DNA of 64,000 nucleotides. Origin: JAENWD01 sp963837165 (GTDB lineage: Bacteria > Acidobacteriota > Vicinamibacteria > Vicinamibacterales > JAENWD01). The notes beneath the pieces are model-generated. The model saw only the letters and a list, made by a program, of their open reading frames with translations, searched no databases and was not told the origin of the DNA. This document shows positions 1-8,963 of the stretch, in pieces (the first letter of the stretch is position 1; each line of letters begins with the position of its first letter). Made by a program: the position numbers and the translations under genes. The stretch covers positions 186,001-250,000 of the forward strand of contig CAWIMD010000004.1 of assembly GCA_963837165.1 (NCBI GenBank), written 5' to 3'.

Positions 1-1192
1 GCGTGGTGCCGAGCATCATCGCGATCTCGCCGCGCAACTCCTGGGGGTTCTGGCTGCGGGTGTGGACGTACAGCGTGCCGTCCGGCCTGAACTCGGCGAC
101 AGCGACGGCGGGGCCCATCGGCGCGTGCTTGAGGAAGGGCACCTGGTACGTGGCCCGGTGCGTCTTGCGAGCCGATGCGAGCGCCGGGCCCACGTCGCCC
201 TTGTTGGCGCGGCCGTTTGCGACCGGCGTGCTGGTCCAATCGGACTCCTCGCGGAGGTGCTCGTAGAGTCTGACGCTGCCCGGCAGGCCCTTCCACTCGC
301 TCCATTTCGTGCCGGCGGCGACCTGCTCGGCCGCGCCAATCGCTTCCCACCAGTGGGAGCGACGATCCCCACGAGGTTGCCTTCACCACGACCTCGGCGC
401 CGGGAAACCTGGTCTTGTCGAGTTCGCCGGCCGACACGAGGGTCGAGCTGAGCGTCTTCGGGTGCACCACGCGCGCGTGCAGCATGCCGGGAACGCGCAC
501 GTCGGTCACCCATGTCTCCCTGGCCGCCACTTTCGAGGCGGTCACGGAGTTCTTGAAGGACTTGCCGATGACGGTGTACTGGCTCACGGGCTTGAGCGGC
601 GGGTCCCCGACGATGAACAGGCCCATGATGCTGGTCAGCTCGCCGCGGACGGGGATCGTGAGTTCCAACTGTTGGTCCTTGACCAGGGCGCCGTAAGACA
701 CGCTCTTGCCGCCCCCGCAACGACCCCGTCCTTGACGGAGAGCTGCTCCTTCGGCACGCCAGGCGCGCCGACGCCAGCTCGAGCAGCGCCTGATAGGTGT
801 AGGCGGCCGCCTTGCGGAGGTTGGGCGTGCCGCGGCCGAGAAAGTCGAAGATACGCCGCCGTCCGGCGTGCGGTCCGTGTCGCCTGGACGACCTCGGTGA
901 TCGCTTGAAGGGCACGCTAGCTCGTGGACATCTGACGGTAGGCGGTGAAGGAGAGCCTGGCGAAGTCGTTCTTTCCGGTGCGGATCAGGATGGTCTCGTC
1001 CGGGTGGATCTCAATCCAGGAGCCGGGCAGCGTCGGATGAGCGAGTTGTCGAGGACCGGACTGGCGTCTGGGCGTTAAAAGGTCGGGACGCGCAGGCGAA
1101 GCGACGACGAGGGCGCGCCGCTGCAGGAACTGCGGCGCGACAGCGTGGCTCGAAAGAGTCCGCGGCGCTTCGCGTGCGGCTGTATCGCTCAC
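1..1192 (-). pseudogene. iorB-like: Decayed molybdopterin-binding subunit (isoquinoline 1-oxidoreductase beta / xanthine dehydrogenase family)
   Basis: The minus strand carries recognisable blocks of the large molybdopterin subunit of an aldehyde/isoquinoline oxidoreductase, scattered over several frames. They are an N-terminal stretch that may be a twin-arginine signal remnant from about 1192, the block LPGSWIEIHPDETILIRTGK near 960-1015, FLGRGTPNLRKAAAYTYQ near 790-850, YGALVKDQQLELTIPVRG near 640-695, and FLKHAPMGPAVAVAEF near 75-125. At least four indels separate them; one missing base lies in a G run near 708. The gene runs off the left edge. It sits just downstream of the small 2Fe-2S subunit relic, the normal order for this two-subunit periplasmic enzyme. 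Family recognition rests on the conserved blocks; the substrate is unknown. As read it cannot make a full-length protein. Confidence 0.72.
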
Positions 1193-1663
1193 CGCTTCGC
1201 ATGAGCGAGCGGCGTGCTGGACGCCTCGATGATGGCAGATACGTGCGCAGCGGCACAGGTGGGGCGACAGCCGGTCGTCGTGAAGGCTGCTTGATCTCCT
1301 CGAGCGTGGGATGGGGCGTACGCTGAGGCTCGTCGCGTGATCATCATGCCGCTCTGGCAGAACCGCACTGCGGAACTGCTCTTCAATCCAGGCTGCTGCA
1401 CGGGTGGAGCGTGCGCGTGCTTTTCCGCGACAGTCCCCGGAGGGGGGCAACCTTCAAGCGTCGTGACTCTTGCGGCACGTCGACAGGGCGTCAGGCAGGA
1501 GCGGGTCTGCTCGCGTCGACCAGGACGGAACAGGCTCCGCACTGCGCGAGGCCGCAGCGAACTGGGGCTGGACGAGGCGCAGCTCGTTGCGGAGGACGTA
1601 CAGCAGCGGCGTCTCGCCGGCACTGGATATCGTGACTGGCTCCGTTCACGTTCAGCGTCACAT
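1193..1663 (-). pseudogene. iorA-like: Decayed 2Fe-2S subunit (isoquinoline 1-oxidoreductase alpha family)
   Basis: Fragments in alternating frames rebuild a small two-[2Fe-2S] ferredoxin subunit. They are LNVNGASHDI after the expected start near 1663, then TPLLYVLRNELRLVQPQF, the cluster motif AQCGACSVLV near 1520, VTTLEG, FCQSGMMI near 1340, PHPTLEEIK, and the second cluster motif HLCRC near 1260. A purine-rich ribosome site (GAGGGAG) precedes the start. The start itself reads ATG-TGA, so an extra TG appears to have destroyed the first codons, and further indels follow. It would have delivered electrons from the molybdenum subunit encoded immediately downstream. Gene order and motifs support the pair; the number of indels supports decay. 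Confidence 0.7.
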
Positions 1664-1817
1664 CGAAACTCCCTCGCTCCTTGGGGACGTGAATCTTCCG
1701 CAGGCTACATCACCGACCGATGTTATCGGGCGGGCCGTCCGTGGTCGTGCCTCATCCTCCGAAAAGTTGGCCTGATCTTCGCTTGCCGGCCTCCCCGTTG
1801 TCGAGTGCCTTCGACGC

Positions 1818-2147
1818 CGGCAGGCCCGGCATCTCCAGGTCAGTCGCGTACGCGGTGGACCTGCCCCTTGCCGGCGAAATTGTCCGTGCAGCCATCGGGA
1901 GCCGTTCCTCGCCCTGAAGCTCGAGCTGGATCCGTACAAGATTGCCGGGCTGACGCTGAAGGTCTTCCCGCACGGCGTGCCCAGCCCCTTGGACACCCGG
2001 GGTGTGTTCGTCGGCGAGGCGACGACGGCCATCGTCGACGCGGCGGCGCGCCTGGTCGAGCTGGTCGCCAACCCGGCGGCGCCACCGCGCATTCGCAAAC
2101 GCCCCCGGTTGTCCGGGTGGATGGCGGCAGGTGCAAGGCGTGGTCGT
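1818..2147 (+). pseudogene. Collapsed relic copy of the araC-esterase locus (three joined fragments)
   Basis: This stretch is a mosaic of three pieces of the intact neighbourhood found 6-8 kb downstream, in the same order and strand. 1818-1842 matches the region upstream of the AraC gene (7833-7858). 1846-2076 matches the middle of the AraC gene (about 8259-8495) at roughly 90% identity by eye. 2077-2147 matches the signal-peptide end of the carboxylesterase (about 10172-10240), including the block encoding PPVVRVDGG. The intervening AraC ends, the aldo/keto reductase and the rest of the esterase are missing. No open frame spans it. It lies divergent from the iorAB relics, as an araC regulator would. 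It is best read as the remains of a second, paralogous copy of the locus after internal deletions. Confidence 0.75.
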
Positions 2148-2330
2148 TCAGACTAGCCGAGCACCCGGTGTTCGGTTTAGGTCACCCAGTCGTTTACTGG
2201 GTTGAGGTTTGGTTTCTCGGCCGACCAACAGGCGACTCGGAGAGGGTGTTGCGACGACACGCAGCGGTACAGACTGACAATCTCGTGTCCGATGCTTGAC
2301 TCCCCAACCGTCAAGCATTCGGGGGTCGAT

Positions 2331-2668
2331 ATGGATAGGCGAGTCTCAGCCGTTCGTCGACAGTTGATGACATTTCCTGGGGAGTGTTCAACGGTCTCGG
2401 CACTGGCGTCGCTCGTCCACCTGTCAGAATCCCGCCTTCGGCTGGTATTCCGGCGAGAATGTGGGGTAACGCTCAGGCAGTACCTCAAAAACGCCAGATT
2501 GCAGCACTCAGCGCTTTTGCTCAAAGTACTTTTTGAGCATCAAGGAAATCGCCGGGCTGACTGGGCAGGATCCGGGTCGATTTTCCAAGGACTTCCGGAC
2601 AAAGTACGAATGCACGCCCAGTGAATACCGGCGAGGCCTGACCTGCTCCCCCGAAATCCACCAGCCAT
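2331..2668 (+). pseudogene. Single-domain AraC-type HTH regulator, frameshifted
   Basis: The reading frame from ATG 2331 gives the first helix-turn-helix of an AraC DNA-binding domain (LASLVHLSESRLRLVFRREC, then LRQYLKNARLQHSALLL). Near 2520-2535 the frame changes and the second helix-turn-helix continues in another frame: SIKEIAGLTGQDPGRFSKDF, then RTKYECTPSEYRRGL, with a stop at 2668. The total length, about 110 residues, suits the small single-domain AraC regulators. A single indel in the AAAGTACTTTTTGAG stretch separates the halves. It is either inactivated or a sequence error in a short T run. No partner gene is obvious; the upstream 180 bases hold no gene. Confidence 0.62.
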
Positions 2669-2691
2669 AGACGAGCCGCTGGAAACTCGCT

Positions 2692-2803
2692 GCGCCAAAA
2701 CCGCTGAAGCAGGCCGAGGTCGAGAACTGGCGGCTGAAGCCTATCGTGGCCAAGCACACGCTCGAGACCCAGGCGCTACAAGGCCATCGTCGCCAAGAGT
2801 AGT
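2692..2803 (+). mobile_element. Possible IS3-family OrfA remnant
   Basis: One frame reads PKPLKQAEVENWRLKPIVAK followed by HTLETQALQ and a stop. This resembles the leucine-zipper tail of IS3-type OrfA transposase subunits (pattern LKxLExENxRLKxxVAxxxLxxxxLxx). No start, no OrfB and no terminal repeats are visible, so only a scrap would remain. The similarity is short and judged by eye. Confidence 0.35.
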
Positions 2804-3131
2804 AGGCCCCATCGCTCTGCGCGGGTGCAGTGGTTACGGACGTGCCTGACAGGCCTCCGACGGACGTGTTGGGTGGGTGCTTGGGTCTGGCGGGCACACG
2901 GACGGCCGGACTACCAACGACCCACGCACACCCAAACCGTCCGCGAACAAACAACCCTGTCCAGTAACGCGTGCGCGTGCCTCAAGCAACGGGCTTAACC
3001 TTTACGCAAGACAGTATGACAAATGTCCTGATCCGTGCAGCATGATCAATTCTAGGCAGAGTTTCGCTCAGGCGCTAATGGAGAGAAAACGCGCTCTCCG
3101 ATTCCCACCCGTGTCAGAAAAGGAGACTGTG
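2804..3131. other. Intergenic stretch without a recognisable gene
   Basis: About 330 bases between the possible transposase scrap and the secreted peptide gene. Nothing coding is convincing on either strand. The G+C content drops toward 3000-3130. The right end supplies the leader and a good ribosome site (AAAAGGAGA at about 3118-3126) for the peptide gene. Confidence 0.5.
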
Positions 3132-3455
3132 ATGAAGGCCAAAAAGATCCGCCTGTCGCTTTTGGTGCTCATGGCGATCGTCACCACGCTCGCTCTATTG
3201 GTACCGGTCCCTTCCACAGCGTCACCACACTGCTCGCCGAACAGTCCGGGCCACTTTTCCAGCACGGACAACATCTCGGGCTGGCAGAGTAGCTCTTGCG
3301 GTGAGCCCACGATCTGCACCATCGGCCACCAACATTTCGAGTGGGATTGTGTCTACGATGTGTGCTGTTCAGGAACTACTCACGTGACCAATGTCCACGC
3401 GGATTCGCCCGTCATGTGCTTCTGCAATGGCTACACTAATGCAAAATGTTGCTGA
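3132..3455 (+). CDS. Secreted cysteine-rich peptide of unknown function
   Basis: A 107-residue protein with a clear signal peptide: basic MKAKKIR, a hydrophobic core at residues 8-24, and a likely cut after VPSTA at residue 30. The mature part, about 77 residues, holds ten cysteines (34, 56, 62, 73, 78, 79, 96, 98, 106, 107), enough for five disulfides, and ends in CC. The start is chosen for the ribosome site AAAGGAGA six bases upstream and the signal peptide that follows. I do not recognise the family. A frameshifted thioredoxin-fold gene follows immediately, so exported peptide plus disulfide partner is a reasonable inference. The frame is intact although nearly everything around it is damaged, and its base composition is less G+C-rich than the rest of the window. 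Confidence 0.7.
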   Translation: MKAKKIRLSLLVLMAIVTTLALLVPVPSTASPHCSPNSPGHFSSTDNISGWQSSSCGEPTICTIGHQHFEWDCVYDVCCSGTTHVTNVHADSPVMCFCNGYTNAKCC

Positions 3456-3488
3456 AACGAGTTGGCAAATGTTGCTGAAGCGAGTTAG
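3441..3488 (+). repeat. 24-bp tandem duplication across a stop/start junction
   Basis: Two near-identical copies lie side by side (3441-3464 and 3465-3488), each containing AAATGTTGCTGAA followed by CGAGTT. The first copy supplies the Cys-Cys-stop end of the secreted peptide. The second supplies the ATG (3469) of the following thioredoxin-fold gene. Before the duplication the ATG of the second gene would have overlapped the last codons of the first. Confidence 0.75.
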
Positions 3489-3985
3489 TTCAGACTCGAT
3501 TGTCAATGCACTGATAGTGGCTACCTGCTGTGTCGTGCTTGGAGTGACATTACAGCGCGCGAGAAGTGTCCGCGGCGTGTCCACGCCCCTCGCAGCGTTC
3601 AAAGCGGGCGAACGCGCAGAGCCAATTGCTGGCGTTCAGTGATGGTGCAAGGCTGACGGTTGTCTTGTACGTCAAGAGCACATGCCCGTCTGCACGAATA
3701 GCATGCCATTCTACGGGCGGCTCAGAGCCGCAGCGGAGGCGCGCGCGGCCACATGAGAATGATAGTCGTGGCTCAGACGCTGCCGACCAGCTTGCACGGT
3801 ATCTGACTGCCTATAACTTGCATGTCGACCAAGTAATTGGTGATTTCGCTGGAAGAGCCCTCGGCACTCCTACCGTGGTGGTGGTGGACGGACGTGGCGT
3901 GGTGCGGGGTAGCTGGGTCGGCCAGCAAAGGGCTGACGGCGAGTCTGCGATTGTGGCTGCGTTGTCACCGTCAACGAGTCCATAA
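3469..3985 (+). pseudogene. Membrane-anchored thioredoxin-fold (TlpA/redoxin-like) protein, frameshifted
   Basis: Three frames must be joined to read this gene. The first gives a short N-terminus with one membrane segment (NALIVATCCVVLGVTLQ). The second gives LTVVLYVKSTCP, the strand leading to a thioredoxin active site. The third gives CTNSMPFYGRLRAAAEARAA. The original frame then resumes with DQLARYLTAYNLHVDQV and the cis-proline block GTPTVVVVDGRGVVRG. The active site is broken: only five bases lie between the two Cys codons (3683-3693) where a CPxC motif needs six. Further frame changes lie near 3640 and 3755. An intact version would be a periplasm-facing thiol-disulfide protein of about 170 residues, plausibly acting on the adjacent cysteine-rich peptide. 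Confidence 0.65.
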
Positions 3986-5415
3986 AGCCCCAGGGCGTCG
4001 ATCCGTCGAGGGAATCGTGTCTAGAGGCTCGTCGCTGCTCCGCTTGAGCGCGTGGCCCGCCGTTTGTGCTGGTCGAGGGCGAGATGAAGCGGTAAGACGG
4101 AGAGGCAATCAGAGCGATACGCCCCTTCGTTTCAGGGATGTCAGGTAACGAGTGTCGAACCCGTGAGGCAGGGCCGAGCTGGGCTGCCAAGCCGTAGGTT
4201 CGCTATAAGACCGCTGGGACACCCGCGAGGATGACCATGTGTAGGGGAGTACTTCCGCCACGCAACCGAATCGGTCGACGATCGTGACCTCACGCACATT
4301 CGACCGGCCGGTTTCCATTTAAGTCGTGCATCGCTGTGCGGCCGGCGATGACGCAGTAACAGCCGAACTCCTTGCGGCTAGGGCGTCGACGACGCGAGGC
4401 CGCCACGACGTGAACGTATTGACCAGGGACACATGGCAGGGCGCTGCGAACGAGCGACAGGCCCAAGGCAACCACATCGTAGCCCGATGGTCAGCGCGCG
4501 GCTTCCAGGCGTGCGCTGCGCATTTGGACGTTACGCAGGCACCGTTCCGTCGCCTCGGACACTGGATGAGCACTCTGGGCGGAGGAAGCGTCGAGAAGGT
4601 GGTCGTCGGTCACTGTGGCGGTAGAGTTCATTGTTCCAAGCGGACCCATGCCCCACACTGACATGGCGTTGTCTATGTGTGGAACGGGACACACTGGGCA
4701 AGGCCAAGGCGATGGCTGGTAGTGTCTCATTCTGATTAACCATACTGAGACACCACCCGATGGCTGGTAAGGTTAACACCCTGATCTCTCGGGCTTTGGA
4801 TATGATATACTTGTCCACAAGATTAGCGGCCACGGCGTGACTGTGGACGTCCAAATACGCCCGCGATCGGAAGCGGGCCAAGTGATCGGTCACGCATCCA
4901 GTAAAGAGAGAAGCCAGGGGTCACTGGAACCTTCAGGGTTGGACCGCCGCCGAGCGCCTGCAGGACGTTCTGCGACCACTGACGCATGAGGGAGAACAAC
5001 CGGACCTGCAGGTCTGACTCACACTAACCGCCCTCCGACAACCCGGGGCGCTTCAGGAATGTGTGTGGCGGCAGGTGTCTTTCTTTAGAATACGTTCCCT
5101 CACTGCTGCGGCTGTCGCCTAACAGAACACGATGCTTAACGATTGGGCGGCGAGCGGCACCAGCGGAGGCAACCACGAGAGACCGTCTTCGCTACACACA
5201 GCTCCGTCGCGCGTGCGGGCCGTCCAGACGTCGACGCGTAGGCTGGAAGGCGAGCGAACCGATTGACGGCGCAGGAGGTGGGTCCACGATCGCTCAGGTT
5301 GAACGCCCGTGCCACGCCGCCCTGGTCGAACGCTGGTCGTGCCTCGCGCTCACACGGAATTTCGTCGCCATTCTCCACGACGGTGTTGTCGAATCCACCA
5401 TGGCCGGAGCACCCT
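3986..5415. other. Long region without a supportable gene
   Basis: About 1.4 kb with no open frame resembling a known family on either strand, and base composition below the window average. The only structure I can point to is the short inverted repeat at 4719-4752 and a small direct repeat of CGATGGCTGGTA at about 4711 and 4758. It is probably decayed sequence, with the promoter of the VWFA-like gene toward 5100-5415. Confidence 0.5.
4719..4750. promoter_or_regulatory. Inverted repeat GTGTCTCA-N16-TGAGACAC
   Basis: Two perfect 8-bp half-sites, GTGTCTCA and TGAGACAC, face each other across 16 bases in non-coding DNA. The symmetry suits a dimeric regulator or a short hairpin. No adjacent gene is convincing, so any operator role is a guess. 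Confidence 0.3.
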
Positions 5416-7572
5416 ATGCGCCTGATCCACAACATCGGTCTGATCGTTCTTTGGGGGATTGGCGCCACCGCCGCCCCTGCCCAGACGACTCGGACTCGTG
5501 CTACTGACCAGCCTCCCCGTTTCAACACGCACGCGACCGCCATCGTGGTCGACGTCGTCGTTCGCGATCGCGCAGGTCGCCCGGTCACAGATCTCACGCC
5601 GGCGGACTTCGAGGTGCGAGAAGACGGTACGCAGCAGGTCATCGGCGATGTCACGCGGATGTGGACACCCAGAGCCGTCTCCAAAGGCACCTCTGGCGAG
5701 GTCGCCCGGTCGGACTCCCCCGTTGCGACGCCCACGGTGGAGATGGCGCGTGTCGCAAGTGTGACCGCGCTCGTGTTCGAGCGGCTCAGTCCGGAAAGCC
5801 GCTCATTCGCGATGAAGGCTGCGCTCCAGTATGCCGAGAGCGGCAGCGCGACCGCTGCCGACTACCAGGGCGTCTTCGTGCAGGATCTGTCGCTGCGCGT
5901 GGTGCAGCCATTCACGACCGATCGGCGGCGACTCGAGGCGGGCATTCGCGCGGCGGCCACTTCCGCGACGTCTTTCAACGAGGCGAACCGGGTCGGGCTT
6001 GGCACCGGCTCCCTCCCACCCACCATCGGCGCTGAATTTGGAGGGGGGCTCGTGTCCCCGAGCATGGCCCCTGACCCGATGGCCGAACTGGCGGCCAAAG
6101 CGCAGAACGTCCGTGGTGTCGAGGTGAAACAGCAGACATCTGCCACCCTTGACGGCTTGCGCAGCCTGGTGGTGGCCCTGTCGGTGGTGCGTGGCCGCAA
6201 GGCCATACTGTACTTCTCGGACGGTCTGGCGTTGTACGCCCCGGGATTCAGATTCAGCGCCAGCGAGTTTCGCGAGCAGCTCGACGCCGTCATAGCGCTC
6301 GCGAACCGCGTCAATGTCTCGGTCTATCCCATCGACACCGTTGGCCTCCGAGTGCACAGTCAGGACCTTGCGAATGCGACGGCGCTACGGGAGGCAGCGA
6401 ACGGCGATTTCGAGGCTAACGCTACCAGCCCAGGCGGCGGCGGGGCGGCGATCAACCTCGGCGAAGGCATCGTGCAGGGCGGCACCACGAGCGCGGTGTT
6501 CAATCGACTCGCGTCGGGCACCGGCGGTATCGTGATCGAGAACACGAACGATCTGGCTAAGGGCCTCCGACGGATCGAGGACGATCGGCGCTTCTACTAC
6601 CTGGTGACCTATGTGCCGAGCAATCAGGACTTCCATGGCGAGACGCGCACGCTCCAAGTGCGGGTACGTCGACCCGGCGTGAAGGTCTTCTCTCGAAATA
6701 ACTATCTGGCGCTGCCAACGGTCGTCGCTCCGGCCACGCCAACGGTCGAGGCGCAGGCCTGGGCGGCGCTCCAGATGCGCCCGCTTCCACGCAATCTGCC
6801 GTTCGACGGCGTGGTGCTCAACCTCATGAATCGCCACGGTGACCCGCGCGTGCTCGTGGCGCTCGGCACGCGGAGCGATGTGTTGACGGACGACTCGCCC
6901 GCTTCGCGTTCAGCCTCTGCGAACGCGGAGGTCGTGTTCGCCGCGCAGGTGCGCGATGCGAACGGTGCTGTGGTGCGGAAGGCGAGCGAGGTGCGAACCG
7001 TCGCGACGGGCCAGCCCGTGGTATTCGTGCGAGAACCGACGTTGCCCCCGGGGGCGTACATGTTGGAAGGGGCGATTCATGATCTGAACGCTAACCGGGT
7101 CGCGGCAACGTATCTGCCGGTCACGGTTCCCGAGCCCGTGTCGACAGGTCTGGTGCTAGGCGATCTGTTGCTGGTCGAGCGCATCGTACCACGACGAACG
7201 GGAACGGAGGGGGGCGTCCCATCGGTGCTGGCCGCCGAGGGCGGCCTGATCATCCCGCGACTCGATCGCACCTTCGTCGCCGGCCCGGACGCGGCCGTCG
7301 CGTTCTTCACGCGCGCCCGGTCGTTCGATCAGCAACGACCGGTGGTGGCACAGGCCGCGCTGCTGCAGGGGGACACGCTGATCGGGGAAGGCACGCTCGC
7401 CCCGACCGCGACGAGCACGGCGGGAGTGGTCGAGGTCTCTGGAACGATTCCATTGGCTTCAATGGCTCCTGGCGCGTACGTCCTGCGCGTCACCATCGGA
7501 CAGGGGAGTACGACGGTCAGCAAAGAGGTGGAGATCCGAGTCGTTGAGCAGCCGGCGCAGTCTAGCCTATAG
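5416..7572 (+). CDS. Exported VWFA-related protein of acidobacterial type
   Basis: A 718-residue protein with a signal peptide (MRLIHNIGLIVLWGIGATAA, cut near AQ at 22-23). It has the block that opens acidobacterial VWFA-related proteins: VVVDVVVRDRAGRPVTDLTP followed by DFEVREDG. A von Willebrand A-like fold follows (VVRGRKAILYFSDGL around residue 258), then two beta-rich repeats to the C-terminus. The usual MIDAS start, DxSxS, is not seen where it should be; the sequence there reads ALVFERLSPESRSFAM. Start 5416 is preferred over the longer upstream frame because it opens directly with the signal peptide. It probably acts outside the cytoplasm in protein binding. A strong hairpin follows about 100 bases after the stop. 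Confidence 0.8.
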   Translation: MRLIHNIGLIVLWGIGATAAPAQTTRTRATDQPPRFNTHATAIVVDVVVRDRAGRPVTDLTPADFEVREDGTQQVIGDVTRMWTPRAVSKGTSGEVARSDSPVATPTVEMARVASVTALVFERLSPESRSFAMKAALQYAESGSATAADYQGVFVQDLSLRVVQPFTTDRRRLEAGIRAAATSATSFNEANRVGLGTGSLPPTIGAEFGGGLVSPSMAPDPMAELAAKAQNVRGVEVKQQTSATLDGLRSLVVALSVVRGRKAILYFSDGLALYAPGFRFSASEFREQLDAVIALANRVNVSVYPIDTVGLRVHSQDLANATALREAANGDFEANATSPGGGGAAINLGEGIVQGGTTSAVFNRLASGTGGIVIENTNDLAKGLRRIEDDRRFYYLVTYVPSNQDFHGETRTLQVRVRRPGVKVFSRNNYLALPTVVAPATPTVEAQAWAALQMRPLPRNLPFDGVVLNLMNRHGDPRVLVALGTRSDVLTDDSPASRSASANAEVVFAAQVRDANGAVVRKASEVRTVATGQPVVFVREPTLPPGAYMLEGAIHDLNANRVAATYLPVTVPEPVSTGLVLGDLLLVERIVPRRTGTEGGVPSVLAAEGGLIIPRLDRTFVAGPDAAVAFFTRARSFDQQRPVVAQAALLQGDTLIGEGTLAPTATSTAGVVEVSGTIPLASMAPGAYVLRVTIGQGSTTVSKEVEIRVVEQPAQSSL

Positions 7573-7671
7573 CCTGGGGTCACGGAGCTGCATCAGCTGA
7601 TCGGTCGCCGTCGCGACGCGGCCGGGGGTGACGCGCGGCCGTCGAGTTCGCATCGACACCACGGTTGTAGA

Positions 7672-7722
7672 AACCAGCCAAGGGCTCTGCCCTTGATATC
7701 CCGGCAGAGGCCCTGGCTGGTT
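7672..7722 (+). terminator. Hairpin downstream of the VWFA-like gene
   Basis: A 20-base arm starting AACCAGCC is repeated in inverted form (ending GGCTGGTT) across an 11-base loop, with two mismatches. There is no clear T run, so it could be a factor-assisted terminator or a dispersed palindrome. The flanking 350 bases hold no gene. Confidence 0.45.
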
Positions 7723-7926
7723 GCCAGCATCTCTTGCCGCGCTTTGCGCGGCTAGGACCGCTACGCGGTTGCACCCAACGAGTACAAAATTCGCGTTCCG
7801 GGCCGCATAGCGGTCCAATGTGCACTATCCGACCGGCAGGCCCGGCATCCGCAGGTCCGGAGGAACAGGCCAGGTTTCCGGAGGTTTGTGCAAAGCGCCC
7901 CGCGGCCGACCTGCTACGCTGAGTAC

Positions 7927-8953
7927 ATGCCGGCGATTTCAAGAGACGGCGCCCGCCTCAGCAAGCCGGGTCGAGCGCGCCTGCGCCTGGCCGGTGCGGC
8001 GCCGCGAACGCCCGCCGCCACTCGCGAGGAGAAGCCACGAGCGGAGAGCCTGGATCGTCTCGCCCGGCTGCTCGCGGCGCACGCGCCGTACGACGGCTCG
8101 TTCGCGCTCCGCGTGCCAGGCCTCCACGTGGTCCGGCGGTCCACGCCATACCGTGAGATGGTGCGGGCGACGGTCACGCCGGCTCTCTGCATCGTCGCGC
8201 AGGGCGCGAAGATCGTCCGGCTCGGGCGCGAGGTGTACCTGGTACGACGCGTCGCGCATGATCGCGTACGCGGTGGACCTGCCCGTCGCCGGCCAGATCG
8301 TCCGTGCCAGCCATCGGGAGCCGTTCCTCGCCCTGAAGCTCGAGCTGGATCCGTACAAGATTGCCGAGCTGACGCTCAAGGTTTTCCCCCACGGCGTGCC
8401 CAGCCCGCAGGACAGCCGGGGCGTGTTCGTCGGCCAGGCGACGACGGCCATCGTCGACGCGGCGGGGCGCCTGGTCGAGCTGATCGCCCAGCCGGTAGAC
8501 GCCGAGCTGCTGGCGCCCCTCGTCGTCGATGAAATCCTGATTCGCCTCCTGCGAAGCTCGATCGGCCCGCGTGTCGCGCAGATTGGCCAGAAGGAATCGG
8601 GCGTCCAGCGCGTCGCCAAGGCGCTGACGTGGGTGCGCGAGAACTTCGCGCAGCCGGTGGCGGTCGAGACGTTGGCCGACCTGGCGCACATGAGCCAGTC
8701 GTCGTTCCACCAGCACTTCAAGGCGGTCACGTCCATGAGTCCCCTGCAGTACCAGAAGGTGCTCCGCCTCCACGAAGCACGACGCCTGATGCTGGCGCGC
8801 ATGCTGGACGCCGGCAGCGCGGGGCGCCAGGTGGGCTACCTCAGTGCGTCGCAGTTCAGCCGCGAGTACACCCGCCTGTTCGGGAGCGCGCCGACGAGGG
8901 ACGTCGCGAGGCTCCGTCAGGACGGCGTCCCGGCGGACGAGGTCGCGCGCTGA
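7927..8953 (+). pseudogene. AraC-family regulator with AraC_N domain, split by a small indel
   Basis: The N-terminal half (from ATG 7927) encodes the AraC_N-type sensing domain (LDRLARLLAAHAPYDGSFAL, then VTPALCIVAQGAKIVRLGRE). At about 8241-8244 the frame changes, and the protein continues as YDASRMIAYAVDLPVAGQIV through to two helix-turn-helix motifs (VETLADLAHMSQSSFHQHFK and GRQVGYLSASQFSREYTRLF). The stop is at 8953. The joined product would be about 340 residues, normal for the family. Two bases appear to be missing in GTACCTGG-TACGAC. It stands directly before an aldo/keto reductase and an esterase, the usual kind of AraC_N targets. A broken paralogue of this locus lies at 1818-2147. 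Confidence 0.78.
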
Positions 8954-8963
8954 GCCGTGAGAC

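Noticed and set aside
16..915. Single 299-residue Arg-rich protein on the minus strand
   Set aside because: Composition is that of a wrong frame; the true coding blocks lie in alternating frames of the molybdopterin-subunit relic.
4100..4480. Possible 3' end of an ADOP permease on the minus strand
   Set aside because: A few residues look similar to the CxPARRAxRxDP tail, but alignment needs many changes and no membrane segments precede it.
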